Assembly: GCF_035609205.1 (NCBI RefSeq)
Contig: NZ_CP141184.1
Location: 3,004,501-3,068,500 of the forward strand
DNA: 64,000 nucleotides
Direction of reading: 5' to 3'
DNA from: Hymenobacter sp. GOD-10R
GTDB taxonomy: Bacteria; Bacteroidota; Bacteroidia; Cytophagales; Hymenobacteraceae
A model generated the notes under the pieces. That model worked only from the letters and a program-made list of their open reading frames with translations, was not told the DNA's origin and did not search any database. The position numbers were made by a program, and so were the translations under genes. Positions 8,553-17,732 of this stretch are shown here, piece by piece; within the stretch, counting starts at the first letter, position 1; the number at the start of each line of letters is the position of its first letter.

Positions 8553-9374
8553 CTAGCTAGCTTCCCAGTTTTGCAGAGCTTGCAATAAAGCGTGAGACGC
8601 CGAAGCGAGAGAAACACCTGCTACCCAAGTTAATGGGCGCAGGGCAGCCACGTTGGCAGTAAAAGCCGCTTCCGCTTCTAGCAGTTCGCTAGGTTGGTAC
8701 AGCCCTTCCGTGCATGGAATGCCATGGGCTTGTGCAACCTCTAGTAAATGCGCTCGTCGCACGCCAGCCACGCACCCCGTAGTCAGCGCTGGCGTGTACA
8801 GGTGCCCCGCTCGAATCCAAAAAATAGCTGCTGCTCCAGCCTCCGCAACGTGGCCCGCAGGATCTAGCAGTAACAGCTCATCAAGGCCGCGACGCTGCCG
8901 CTCCCGACCTGCTAGCACGTACGTCAGAGCGTTAGGGCCCTTGCAGAAAGCCCACGCTGAAGGATGCGTGCGTACTGTTTCGGCAAAATCGGCTTGGGCG
9001 ACAGGCGCTGCATGCAGTACGAAGGGTTGCGCAGTCACCAGAAATTCTGCGGTGTTTGATTCAGGTGTGTAAAGGCCGCTGCCACCGCGCCATATTTGCA
9101 GCCGCACGCGCGCTTGCGAAAGGCCGTTTGCCGCTAAAAGTGACCGAAACAGACCTTGCAGCGAAGCTAGGTTGCGCAAAGTTTCGGGTAGTTCTAAGCC
9201 CAGCACAGCGGCTGCGCACTGCATGCGCGCTACATGATGCCCCCCATAGCGAATCGCATCCTCCGCCCAGATCAGCGTTTCAAAAAAGCCGTCGTTGAAG
9301 TAGAAGCCGCGGTTTGGTAAAGCCAGGGTAAGTTCCTGCTGCGCTGTTAGGCGGCCGTTAAGGAGCACGTACAT
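8553..9374 (-). CDS. Class IV PLP aminotransferase, aminodeoxychorismate lyase-like (PabC/Ilve fold type IV)
   Basis: This 273-residue fold-type IV PLP enzyme has the expected catalytic Lys145 in FCKGPNALTYVLAGRE (equivalent to the K-x-x-N-Y family motif). It also carries AEAGAAAIFWIRAGHLYTP (PLP and substrate contacts) and TTGCVAGVRR (phosphate-binding turn). Relatives are 4-amino-4-deoxychorismate lyase (folate synthesis), branched-chain aminotransferase and D-amino-acid aminotransferase; length and the N-terminal NDGFFETL motif favour the PabC-like group. The start codon lies 3 bases after the dprA stop, so the two are surely co-transcribed. No pabA/pabB is nearby to confirm a folate role. 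Confidence 0.8.
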   Translation of the reverse strand: MYVLLNGRLTAQQELTLALPNRGFYFNDGFFETLIWAEDAIRYGGHHVARMQCAAAVLGLELPETLRNLASLQGLFRSLLAANGLSQARVRLQIWRGGSGLYTPESNTAEFLVTAQPFVLHAAPVAQADFAETVRTHPSAWAFCKGPNALTYVLAGRERQRRGLDELLLLDPAGHVAEAGAAAIFWIRAGHLYTPALTTGCVAGVRRAHLLEVAQAHGIPCTEGLYQPSELLEAEAAFTANVAALRPLTWVAGVSLASASHALLQALQNWEAS

Positions 9375-9377
9375 AAG

Positions 9378-10517
9378 CTAGATCAACACATACTTTTTGC
9401 CCGGCAATGATTTCACTACGTTCCTGAATTCTAGGCCGAGTAGGAAGGAGGCTACTTGATGGACTGGCAGTTGCGCTTTCCAAGCTAGGTTATCAAGGTG
9501 CTCTTCGCGGTTAGTGGCTGTTTGCAGCACGGTGATGATGGCAAACTCTTCACCGGTAAAATCAGCCGCGTCGTAGGTAGGAGTGGGGGCGAATTTACCG
9601 TGTTGGTGCAGGGCCTCATCCCAGTTGAGCAACTCTTCTAGGTCTTTAGGCTCGGCGTAGAGCGCAGCTTTGTTGCTCTTAATGAGGTGATTGCAGCCGG
9701 CCGAAGTTGGGTTGCTAAGGTTGCCTGGTACGGCCAGCAAATCTTTGTTATAGCTTAGTGCAATTTCGGCCGTAATTAGGGCGCCGCCTTTGTGGTTGGC
9801 CTCTACCACGACCACGCCATCCGCCAGCCCGGCAATAATGCGGTTGCGTGCCGGAAAGTTGTAGCGGTCGGGTTGGGTGCCGAAGGCAAACTCGGTGAGC
9901 AGGCCGCCCTGCTCGCGCATCTTCTCAGCCGTTTTGCGGTGGGCGTGAGGGTATATAATGTCAAGCCCTGTAGCCATGACGCCGATGGTTGACAGTCCTT
10001 CCTGTAAAGCTGCTCGGTGCGCCGTAATGTCGATGCCATAGGCTAGCCCACTGATAACGAGTGGCTGGTGCGGTACCAAACCTTTCACGATGCGCTCGGT
10101 TTGCTCGCGCCCGTAGTCCGTTGCCTGGCGCGTACCGACGAGCGCCACCGTTTTGGCTTGGTTCAGGTCGCTGGTACCTTGGTAATAGAGCAAGGCCGGC
10201 GCGTCCGGAATTTGCTTGAGGCGGCTAGGGTAGGATTTGCTCGTGTAAAAGAGCAGCTGCACGCCATCTTGCTCGGCCTTCTTAAGTGCATTTTCTGCCT
10301 TACGCAAAGCTAGGGTGCGCTCAGCGCCGGTTAGGTTTGCAACCGTAGTTGGTCCTACGCCCGGAATCTTGCGCAGCTTGCCCGGGGGCAGGTGGAGCAC
10401 GTTCTTGGCAGAGCCACCGTAACTCATAAGCTGCCGCGTGAGCTGCGGCCCAATGCCGGGGAAAAGAGTAAGTGCGACTTCGTAGAGTAAGGTATCGTTG
10501 AGAGTAGAAATAGACAT
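9378..10517 (-). CDS. dprA: DNA-processing protein DprA
   Basis: DprA binds incoming single-stranded DNA and loads RecA during natural transformation. The 379 residues have the normal architecture: an N-terminal helix-hairpin-helix region (LRKIPGVGPTTVANL, about residues 47-60), then the Rossmann-like DprA core with VALVGTRQATDYG near 125, SGLAYGIDITAHRAAL near 157 and GGALITAEIAL near 245. The C-terminal 75 residues form a winged-helix-like domain. It is the first gene of a two-gene unit with the PabC-like aminotransferase (3-base gap). Other competence genes are not in the window. Confidence 0.95.
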   Translation of the reverse strand: MSISTLNDTLLYEVALTLFPGIGPQLTRQLMSYGGSAKNVLHLPPGKLRKIPGVGPTTVANLTGAERTLALRKAENALKKAEQDGVQLLFYTSKSYPSRLKQIPDAPALLYYQGTSDLNQAKTVALVGTRQATDYGREQTERIVKGLVPHQPLVISGLAYGIDITAHRAALQEGLSTIGVMATGLDIIYPHAHRKTAEKMREQGGLLTEFAFGTQPDRYNFPARNRIIAGLADGVVVVEANHKGGALITAEIALSYNKDLLAVPGNLSNPTSAGCNHLIKSNKAALYAEPKDLEELLNWDEALHQHGKFAPTPTYDAADFTGEEFAIITVLQTATNREEHLDNLAWKAQLPVHQVASFLLGLEFRNVVKSLPGKKYVLI

Positions 10518-10568
10518 GGTAATAAGTAAACTAGACGTTAATCTTCGACAAGACGATAAGGGTAATAC

Positions 10569-11336
10569 TTAATGCCAATCAATAACCTGAAAATCAGTAA
10601 GCAAACGGCATGGTTTATTTTGTGCATCCAAGCCAATGTAAGTAGCATAGGAACCATCACCCCAGCCAGTTGAAAACGTAGCTAGCGTATCGCCATTTGC
10701 GGCATACAATAGTCCTGGTAAAGGCGAGTCACTATCTAGCTTAAAGCTGTTGATAAACAGCTTTTCAGAAGCTGACTGATCTGACGATAAATACTGATTA
10801 AACGTATGAATGTGAGCCGCATCCATGAAAAGCGCTATTCCTGCATCTACCGAATAGCCATAGTATGTCTCACCAGTAATAGGTAGCAGTTCTTGCCCAT
10901 TGACCAAGGCCATTTGCCATGTAGCCACAGGTTCGTTTGAGAACACAACTCTAGCAAATGCTACTCGTGCATCATTATCAAAATGTGCTATTGCTAACTC
11001 GACAGGAAAACGCCCGTGAGGGAATATTGTCGTAAAGGGGGTATCTCGTAGTGCCACTGGATCAGTAGCAACGATCCGACCAGAAGAGACAGGTAAGTTG
11101 CCGAGAAAACGTTGATCTAAGTGTAGCGTTATGCTATCCTGCTGTATTTGTATGTTCGGAAAGAAACTACTTTCAAATAGGATGGGCCGCGCTGTAACTT
11201 GATAGGGTTGGCACTTTATCGTTGGTTGAATTGGTGCAATAACACCGCTTTCGTAAAGGTTAAATTTGTTTTTGTCCTGACTGCAGGAAATAAAAAGGAC
11301 GCTTGCTAGAAGCAGCAAGACATACAAAGAGCGCAT
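10569..11336 (-). CDS. DUF4241 family lipoprotein
   Basis: Started at ATG 11336 this is 255 residues with a lipoprotein signal (MRSLYVLLLLASVLFISC, Cys at 18); an upstream in-frame ATG at 11348 would add only four residues. The mature protein carries what I recognise as the DUF4241 signature: FPVELAIAHFDNDARVAFAR, VATWQMAL, YYGYSVDAGIALFMDA and, near the end, STGWGDGSYATYIGLD and CRLLTDF. The family is widespread and uncharacterised; most members are cytoplasmic, so the lipobox here is notable. It sits between dprA and the merR gene on the same strand, but the gaps do not prove an operon. Confidence 0.75.
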   Translation of the reverse strand: MRSLYVLLLLASVLFISCSQDKNKFNLYESGVIAPIQPTIKCQPYQVTARPILFESSFFPNIQIQQDSITLHLDQRFLGNLPVSSGRIVATDPVALRDTPFTTIFPHGRFPVELAIAHFDNDARVAFARVVFSNEPVATWQMALVNGQELLPITGETYYGYSVDAGIALFMDAAHIHTFNQYLSSDQSASEKLFINSFKLDSDSPLPGLLYAANGDTLATFSTGWGDGSYATYIGLDAQNKPCRLLTDFQVIDWH

Positions 11337-11404
11337 AATAACTAACACAAATAATACGGGTACAAACCGAATGCCCTGGCACTAATTACTAGGTGACATC
11401 TACC

Positions 11405-11761
11405 TTATTGTCCCTTATTCCGCTCATCAATCTCCTTTTTCAGGCTCACCAGAAAGCCCCGCATCCTTTCTAAGCTTTGAATCACGTCGATCTTCTCCTT
11501 GAGCTGGGGGCCCTTCTGCTTGAGCATGTCGCGGGCGCCGGGAATGGTGTAGCCGCGTTCCTTCACCAAGTGGTAGATAGTGCGGAATGTGTCGATGTCC
11601 TGCGGAGTGTAAAGACGGTTGCCTTTCTTGCTTTTGCGGGGGCGCAACTCATCAAACTCCGTCTCCCAGAAGCGAATCAGTGACGGCGCCACGTTGAACT
11701 GCGCCGCTACCTCGCCGATGGTGAAGTACTGTTTTTCAATTTCGTGCTCTTTGTAGGGCAT
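11405..11761 (-). CDS. MerR family transcriptional regulator
   Basis: This 118-residue protein has an N-terminal winged helix-turn-helix of the MerR type (YFTIGEVAAQFNVAPSLIRFWETEF, then the wing NRLYTPQDIDTFRTIYHLV, residues 12-75) and a short coiled-coil tail (LKEKIDVIQSLERMRGFLVSLKKEI). It lacks the effector-binding domain of long MerR members, as is common for the single conserved Bacteroidota MerR protein of this length. It probably binds DNA as a dimer through the coiled coil. Target genes are not evident; the upstream 128-base gap separates it from the galactanase. Confidence 0.88.
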   Translation of the reverse strand: MPYKEHEIEKQYFTIGEVAAQFNVAPSLIRFWETEFDELRPRKSKKGNRLYTPQDIDTFRTIYHLVKERGYTIPGARDMLKQKGPQLKEKIDVIQSLERMRGFLVSLKKEIDERNKGQ

Positions 11762-11888
11762 GGAGGGAGGGGAGGCGTGAAGGGGTGAACCGCGGAAAGC
11801 TAGCTAACAAATAAACTCAAAACCTGGGCCTACTTTGCTGGGGCCTATGGCCTGCTAGGTAGTAGCTGCCAACCAGCAACAAGGCTAG

Positions 11889-12995
11889 CTAGTTGATCTT
11901 AAACTTTTTACTTACCTCATCATAAATCATGAGGAGGTCATTGGATCTGCCTTGCTTGTCGAAAATCTGTTCCCAGGTGTTCAACGGCTCCCAAATGAAA
12001 GTGCCTAGGCCTTTGCCGTCGGGGAGGTTAAAGGCCACATCGTTCACCTCGCGCTTGCGCGCTGAGTATTCGACTACCACCACGTCTTGGGGGTAGCGTT
12101 TGGCTAGGTCCGTTAGGTTGCGTTGCAAGTCGGGGATGGTGCGGTGCCACTGCGGGTAATACGATTCGCCGATGACGTCGAACGTCACGCCGCGCTTTCG
12201 CATGTTGTCGAGCCAATACACCGACTGTTCGTTCTGGCCACCTAGGGCAATGTGTAGCATCACGAGGCTGTTAGGCGTGGTTTCGCGCACGGCTGCCACG
12301 CCTGCTTTCAGCAACTCAGCTAGGTTATCGAGCCGGGCTACGCTGTCGGCACTGTGAATGTCGCCATCGGGCCAAAGCATCCCATGGTTGATTTCGTTGC
12401 CCACCTGTACCATATCAGGCGAGGTGCCTTGGGCTTTTAGGGACAGCAGCACGTCGCGGGTATAGTCGTGCACGGCCTGGGTGAGTTGGGTGCCGTGCAG
12501 GTCTTTCCACGCTTCAGGCTTGAACTGCTTCTGCGGGTCGGCCCAGGTGTCGCTGTAGTGAAAATCTAGCAGGAATTTCAAGCCCGCCTTCTTGATGCGC
12601 TTTGCCATCTGCTGGGTATGGGCCAAGTCGCAGAAGCCTTTCTGAGGTGAGTAGCCGCTGTCGGCTGCTGGGTTGTTGAAGATTCGTAGCCGGATATAAT
12701 TGATGCCGTGGTCTTTGAGAATCTCAATGGCGTCTTTTGGCCGGCCCTTATCGGAGAATGTTACTCCCCGCGCTTCCAGTTGCGGCAGAAAGGAAATATC
12801 GGCCCCAAGCATCTTGCCTATTTTCTTCTTGGGCTTCGGCGTACGTGCTACTTTCATTGAGGAAGGCAGCGACTCAACGGGCTGTGAGTCAGCGTAAGAA
12901 GCAACGTATAGTAGTGTGAGTAGTACCCCTAGGAGCAGCTTTGGTTTGCAAACAAAGCGAGTGGCAGAGAGGGGCCGCAAAAAGAATAGCTTCAT
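11889..12995 (-). CDS. Secreted GH53 arabinogalactan endo-beta-1,4-galactanase
   Basis: Started at ATG 12995 (368 residues) the protein begins with a basic, hydrophobic signal (KPKLLLGVLLTLLYVASYADS); a longer frame begins at 13037. The catalytic domain from about residue 60 matches GH53: GADISFLPQLEARG, INYIRLRIFNNP, LKFLLDFHYSDTWADP, the acid/base Glu in QVGNEINHGMLWP and the nucleophile Glu in VVVVEYSA, ending GTFIWEPL. The enzyme cleaves beta-1,4-galactan side chains of pectin, so it points to plant polysaccharide use. No SusC/SusD pair or sugar transporter is adjacent, so it is a lone enzyme here and not part of a visible polysaccharide utilisation locus. Confidence 0.92.
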   Translation of the reverse strand: MKLFFLRPLSATRFVCKPKLLLGVLLTLLYVASYADSQPVESLPSSMKVARTPKPKKKIGKMLGADISFLPQLEARGVTFSDKGRPKDAIEILKDHGINYIRLRIFNNPAADSGYSPQKGFCDLAHTQQMAKRIKKAGLKFLLDFHYSDTWADPQKQFKPEAWKDLHGTQLTQAVHDYTRDVLLSLKAQGTSPDMVQVGNEINHGMLWPDGDIHSADSVARLDNLAELLKAGVAAVRETTPNSLVMLHIALGGQNEQSVYWLDNMRKRGVTFDVIGESYYPQWHRTIPDLQRNLTDLAKRYPQDVVVVEYSARKREVNDVAFNLPDGKGLGTFIWEPLNTWEQIFDKQGRSNDLLMIYDEVSKKFKIN

Positions 12996-13065
12996 ACGTA
13001 GTGGAAAAACAGAGCTAGGTAAACGTACTGCCCTCAACTCCGCTCCGACTTCGGGGCGAAGTGGC

Positions 13066-13073
13066 TACCTTTG
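13066..13073 (+). promoter_or_regulatory. Bacteroidota-type -7 box (TACCTTTG) upstream of alaS
   Basis: TACCTTTG fits the TAnnTTTG -7 consensus of Bacteroidota primary-sigma promoters, about 100 bases before the alaS start. A clear -33 TTTG is not visible at the usual spacing, so this is a partial match. Confidence 0.45.
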
Positions 13074-13174
13074 CATAATTGCCTTTATAGCCCTGTTATT
13101 TGGGTAACTAAAGTCGCAAAGTAGCTAAAATTGCCGTCGTCGCCAATCCGGCGCGGCGCTCTTACCCCTTCCTT

Positions 13175-15865
13175 ATGTCCCAACCGACTGCCGCTCACGT
13201 TCGCCAGCAATTCCTCGATTTCTTCGCTTCGAAAGGTCATCACATTGTGCCCTCGGCGCCGCTGGTGGTCAAAGATGACCCCACGCTGCTGTTCATCAAC
13301 AGCGGCATGGCCCCGTTCAAAGACTATTTCCTGGGCAACAAGCCCGCACCCTACAAGCGTGTTGTTGATACGCAGAAGTGTTTGCGCGTCTCGGGCAAGC
13401 ACAACGACCTAGAAGAGGTAGGCTATGATACCTACCACCATACCTTGTTTGAAATGCTAGGTAACTGGTCGTTTGGCGATTACTTCAAGAAAGAAGCCAT
13501 TGCCTGGGCCTGGGAGCTACTGACGGAAGTGTACAAGTTGCCGAAAGACCGCCTCTATGTGACCTACTTCGAAGGCGACCAAGGTGATGGCCTAGGTGCC
13601 GATACCGAAACGCAGGACCTGTGGCGTCAATACACTACTGACGACCGGATTCTGCCTGGCAACAAGAAGGATAACTTTTGGGAGATGGGCGATACGGGTC
13701 CGTGTGGTCCGTGCACCGAAATCCACATCGACCTGCGTAGCGAGGAGGAAGTGGCCCAGAAACCCGGCCGCGAGCTGATCAACGCCGACCATCCGCAAGT
13801 AGTGGAAATCTGGAACAATGTGTTCATGGAGTTTCAGCGTTTAGCTGATAAATCGTTGATAAAACTCCCTCAGCAACATGTCGATACCGGTATGGGCTTC
13901 GAGCGTTTGATGATGGCTGTGTCGGGCGTGCGGTCCAACTACGACACCGACGTTTTTCAACCGCTCATTCAGTTCATCGCCAAAGAAGTCGGCATAGAAT
14001 ACCACGGTACGTCGCCCGCCACGGTGAACGACCAGCCGGCTACTGAAAACGAGCGCACTGATATTGCCATTCGCGTGATTGCTGATCATATCCGGGCCAT
14101 CAGCTTCACCATTTCTGATGGGCAGTTGCCAAGCAACGTGAAGGCGGGCTACGTGATTCGCCGTATTCTGCGTCGCGCCGTGCGCTACGCCTTCTCGTCG
14201 CTAGGCCAAAAGCAGCCTTTCCTCTATAAGATCGTACCCGTGCTGGCCGATCAGATGGCGGGTATCTTCCCTGAGTTGAAGCAGCAGCAGCAGTTTGTGC
14301 AGCGCGTGATTGAGGAAGAAGAAATTGCCTTCTTGAAGACCCTGGAAACCGGTCTGCGTCGCATTGATGCGCTGGAAGAAATGTTTAAGAGTCAGGGCAA
14401 TACGATTGACGGCAAGGCGGCTTTCGAACTTTCGGATACCTTCGGTTTCCCGCTCGACCTCACGGCGCTGATTGCCCGCGAGAAGGGCTTAACGGTGGAT
14501 GAAGAAGGCTTTAAGAAGGAGTTGGAAGCACAAAAAGCTAGGTCGCGCAATGCTCAGGAAGCCGAGCAGAGCGACTGGACCATTGTGAACGCCGACGACG
14601 AGCAGCCAACCTTTGTCGGCTACGACTTGGAAGAAGCACCAGCGCGCATCCTGCGCTACCGCAAGCTGACGCAGAAAGGTAAAACCGAGTACCAGGTGGT
14701 ACTTGACCAAACGCCGTTCTACGCAGAGTCGGGCGGGCAGATTGGTGATACAGGCTACATCGAGTCGGGCCTGTCGAAGGTGCGTGTGATTGACACGAAG
14801 AAGGAAAACGACCTGATTGTGCACACCGTTCTCGACCTGCCAGACGCTGAGGACCTAGGTGGCGAGTTCTTTGCCCGCATCGACCACGCCCGTCGCGAGC
14901 TGATTCGCAAAAATCACACGGCCACCCACTTGCTCCAAGCCGCTCTGCGTGAAGTGGTAGGCAGCCACGTGGCGCAGAAAGGCTCGCTGGTGAACGACAA
15001 GCTCTTACGCTTCGACTTCTCGCACTTCACCAAAGTGACCGACGACCAACTGCGGCAAGTGGAAACCCTGGTGAACCAACGCATCCGGCAGCAAATCCCG
15101 CTCGACGAGCGCCGCAATGTGCCCATTAACGAAGCGAAAGGTCTAGGTGCCACGGCCTTATTTGGCGAAAAGTACGGCGAGTTCGTGCGCGTTATCACCT
15201 TCGACCCTAGCTTCTCCGTGGAGCTTTGCGGCGGTACCCACGTGCGCACTACCGGCGACATTGGCTTCTTCAAAATCACGGCGGAAAGTGCCGTGGGTGC
15301 TGGGGTGCGCCGCATCGAGGCCGTAACGGCTGAGGCGGCTGAGAACTTCGTACAAGCCCAAATGGATCAGCTCACGGCTGTGCGCGAAGCTCTAGGAAAC
15401 CCGCAGCACTTGCTGACGAGCATTCAGAAGCTGAGCGAGGAAAACACAACTTTGCGCAAGCAGCTGGAGCATTTCGAGCTGCAAAACGTAACGGCACAAA
15501 AGGAGCAGCTAGCTGCTCAGGCGAAGGACTTGAACGGCGTCAAGTTCTTAGCTGCGAAGGTGAACGTATCTTCGGCTGACCTGCTCAAAAAGCTAGCTTA
15601 CGACCTGCGCCAGGCCGTGCCTACTCTTGTGGCCGTGCTTGGCGCCGAAATCGATGGCAAGCCGCAACTGGCCGTTATGCTGGATGATGAAATTGCCAAG
15701 GCTGGCAAGCTCAACGCTTCGACGCTGGTGCGCGAGCTCGCCAAGGAAATTCAGGGTGGCGGCGGTGGTCAGCCGTTCTTCGCCACCGCTGGCGGCAAGA
15801 ATGCCGCTGGCTTGGATGCGGCTATTGGCAAGGCCGAGGAAGCCGTGCGTAAAGGCTTAGCATAG
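13175..15865 (+). CDS. alaS: Alanine--tRNA ligase AlaS
   Basis: It charges tRNA(Ala) with alanine and edits mischarged serine and glycine. The 896 residues are close to the usual 870-900. The class II catalytic core is at the N-terminus (ASKGHHIVPSAPLV, VVDTQKCLRVSGKHNDLEEVG, TGPCGPCTEIHIDLR). The editing domain carries the zinc motif (NHTATHLLQAALREVVG near residue 580, and VELCGGTHVRTTGDIGFFKI near 685), and the C-Ala domain ends with GGGGGQPFFATAGG. Start ATG 13175 gives the standard MSQPTAAHVRQQFLDFF opening. It is preceded by a TACCTTTG box and followed by a strong terminator, so it is probably monocistronic. Confidence 0.98.
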   Translation: MSQPTAAHVRQQFLDFFASKGHHIVPSAPLVVKDDPTLLFINSGMAPFKDYFLGNKPAPYKRVVDTQKCLRVSGKHNDLEEVGYDTYHHTLFEMLGNWSFGDYFKKEAIAWAWELLTEVYKLPKDRLYVTYFEGDQGDGLGADTETQDLWRQYTTDDRILPGNKKDNFWEMGDTGPCGPCTEIHIDLRSEEEVAQKPGRELINADHPQVVEIWNNVFMEFQRLADKSLIKLPQQHVDTGMGFERLMMAVSGVRSNYDTDVFQPLIQFIAKEVGIEYHGTSPATVNDQPATENERTDIAIRVIADHIRAISFTISDGQLPSNVKAGYVIRRILRRAVRYAFSSLGQKQPFLYKIVPVLADQMAGIFPELKQQQQFVQRVIEEEEIAFLKTLETGLRRIDALEEMFKSQGNTIDGKAAFELSDTFGFPLDLTALIAREKGLTVDEEGFKKELEAQKARSRNAQEAEQSDWTIVNADDEQPTFVGYDLEEAPARILRYRKLTQKGKTEYQVVLDQTPFYAESGGQIGDTGYIESGLSKVRVIDTKKENDLIVHTVLDLPDAEDLGGEFFARIDHARRELIRKNHTATHLLQAALREVVGSHVAQKGSLVNDKLLRFDFSHFTKVTDDQLRQVETLVNQRIRQQIPLDERRNVPINEAKGLGATALFGEKYGEFVRVITFDPSFSVELCGGTHVRTTGDIGFFKITAESAVGAGVRRIEAVTAEAAENFVQAQMDQLTAVREALGNPQHLLTSIQKLSEENTTLRKQLEHFELQNVTAQKEQLAAQAKDLNGVKFLAAKVNVSSADLLKKLAYDLRQAVPTLVAVLGAEIDGKPQLAVMLDDEIAKAGKLNASTLVRELAKEIQGGGGGQPFFATAGGKNAAGLDAAIGKAEEAVRKGLA

Positions 15866-15882
15866 CAATAATTAAGGCCAAA

Positions 15883-15944
15883 AGAGAAGGCGGGTTCCTC
15901 ACATTCAGCAGTTGCTAGGTGTGAGGAACCCGCCTTCTCTCTAT
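15883..15944 (+). terminator. Strong terminator of alaS
   Basis: A perfect 20-bp stem (arms 15883-15902 and 15921-15940) with an 18-base loop begins 18 bases after the alaS stop and is followed by CTATTTTAT. Confidence 0.85.
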
Positions 15945-16041
15945 TTTATCGTGCCAGTAACTTTCTATATTTAAATCTGTGGGCTGAGGTTAGCCTCTCA
16001 TTTCAAGAGAAAGCCTACCTTTTCCATCAAAGCTAGGCACC

Positions 16042-16803
16042 ATGGAACTGCACCGTATCTCCGACGTCGTAACGGCCATCAATACGATTGTACAAACCTG
16101 TGAGCAGACGCAGAACCGAGCGGGCTACTTTGCCGCTTTGTATAAGCGCATGACGGTGGCCGTAGCGGAAGGCATTGCGGCTGGGGCATTTGAAGACGGT
16201 ACCCGCATGGAAAAGCTCGATATCGTATTTGCCCGGCGCTACCTAGATGCCTGGCAGGCATATGGCCAAAAAGAGGGCTGTAGCACTTCGTGGAAATATG
16301 CTTTTGACGGCTGCCTCAACCAGTCACTTACTGTGATTCAGCAGTTAGTGCTTGGTATCAACACGCACATCAACCTAGACCTAGCTATTGCAGCCGCGGC
16401 TGTCGCACCGGGCTCGCAAATACAGGCGCTGAAAAACGACTTCGACCGTATCAACAACGTCATTGCTTCGCTGGTAGACGACATTCAGAAGTGTTTGGAA
16501 GAGGTGTGGCTGCCCATGCGTTGGCTGACCCGCGTAGCCGCTACCCAACAAGCGAGTGTGCTCAACTTCAGCATCGGGGTAGCACGCAAAACCGCTTGGA
16601 CGAATGCCATGCTACTGGCCAATATGAATGCAGCACAGCAGCGCACACACATTGCCACGATGGATATGATGGTATATAACTTAGCCCGAAAAATTATCAA
16701 TCCAGGGCTAGGTCCAGAATTGTTGCTGAGCTTAATTCGCCGAACAGAGTACGCGGACGTAGCCCGGACCATACGGTTAATTGACACGACTGTAGTCGCT
16801 TAG
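16042..16803 (+). CDS. DUF5995 family protein
   Basis: This 253-residue, probably cytoplasmic, all-helical protein has a central motif LGINTHINLDLAIAAA (near residue 105), preceded by RRYLDAWQAYG and followed by DFDRINNVIASLVDDIQ. These match what I know of the DUF5995 family, whose function is unknown. The conserved His/Asn/Asp residues of the central motif suggest a metal site, in the style of helical-bundle metalloproteins, but that is inference. It stands alone between the alaS terminator and the next gene. Confidence 0.72.
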   Translation: MELHRISDVVTAINTIVQTCEQTQNRAGYFAALYKRMTVAVAEGIAAGAFEDGTRMEKLDIVFARRYLDAWQAYGQKEGCSTSWKYAFDGCLNQSLTVIQQLVLGINTHINLDLAIAAAAVAPGSQIQALKNDFDRINNVIASLVDDIQKCLEEVWLPMRWLTRVAATQQASVLNFSIGVARKTAWTNAMLLANMNAAQQRTHIATMDMMVYNLARKIINPGLGPELLLSLIRRTEYADVARTIRLIDTTVVA

Positions 16804-16877
16804 TTATCAAGTGCTGCTTACATGTAGTAGCGCTTAATATTTTATTGCATAGTAAACTATAAATCAGAAGATAATAA

Positions 16878-17684
16878 ATGTTGTTTGCTCGAGTAGTATC
16901 GCTAGCCAGTCTCTGTATCTCTACAAATATTCTTCACGCCCAACAAGCTGCGGCCACCTCAGATCCTCAGAAGGTTGTCGAGTATTTTGACGCTAATGGG
17001 GTGAAAGTGACTTCTGAGGCGTGGGCTGATCATCGCGTCGAAACTACCTACCGGGATAGTGTTGGCGGCTCGGTGCGCGTGTTCTACCCCTCAGGAAAGT
17101 TGCGCTCGTATGTGCCGTACTTGAATATCAAACGGCATATTCATCACGGCGTCAGCAGCTATTACTACGAGAGCGGGCAGGTTCGAACGCAGGAAGATTA
17201 CATTGGGGGTAAGCTCCAGGGACAGCGACTGACGTTTTATCCTGATGGCAAGCCGAAGCGGAAGGAAAGTTACGACAAGGGCGTGTTTGTGTCAGGTGAG
17301 TGCTACGGCCCCGATGGCACGCAAGTGGCCTTCTTTCCCTACGAAGTGATGCCCGTATACTCGGAAGGAACAGGCGACAAAGATGCTGTGGTGCAAGCCG
17401 TGATGGCAAAGGTGCAGTACCCAATGGAGGCATTGCGGCGGCATGTGAATGGCGTCGTGAGGATCTTATTTGTGGTGGATAAAAACGGCAAGGTGCAAAA
17501 CGTGAGACCCGATAAGAAGACGTTGGAAGCCGAGGTGCCGGCTAACTTGCGAGACGTGTACGAGGAGTTGCAAAAGGCGGCTATGTACGGTGTACGCCAC
17601 CTCAAGTCCTTTACGCCGGGCAAGCAAGATGGGGAACCCGTGGATGTTTCTTATACCGTACCTGTTACCTTTCGGATTAAATAG
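16878..17684 (+). CDS. Secreted MORN/YwqK-repeat protein with C-terminal TonB-like domain
   Basis: This 268-residue protein has a signal peptide (MLFARVVSLASLCISTNILHA, cut before QQA). Residues 45-145 hold YwqK/MORN-like repeats (VRVFYPSGKLRSYVPY, VSSYYYESGQVRTQEDYIGGK, RLTFYPDGKPKRKESYDKG). A TonB-C-like domain follows (MAKVQYPMEALRRHVNGVVRILFVVDKNGKV ... YTVPVTFRI). This combination is recurrent in Bacteroidota and is usually annotated as an energy transducer or YwqK family antitoxin; neither role is shown. It is the third secreted TonB-C protein in the window. It precedes gatB by 48 bases without a visible terminator, so read-through into gatB is possible. Confidence 0.75.
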   Translation: MLFARVVSLASLCISTNILHAQQAAATSDPQKVVEYFDANGVKVTSEAWADHRVETTYRDSVGGSVRVFYPSGKLRSYVPYLNIKRHIHHGVSSYYYESGQVRTQEDYIGGKLQGQRLTFYPDGKPKRKESYDKGVFVSGECYGPDGTQVAFFPYEVMPVYSEGTGDKDAVVQAVMAKVQYPMEALRRHVNGVVRILFVVDKNGKVQNVRPDKKTLEAEVPANLRDVYEELQKAAMYGVRHLKSFTPGKQDGEPVDVSYTVPVTFRIK

Positions 17685-17732
17685 TGAATTTTGGGCGTCG
17701 CTTATCAAGCAAAGCGCCCATGACCTACTAGT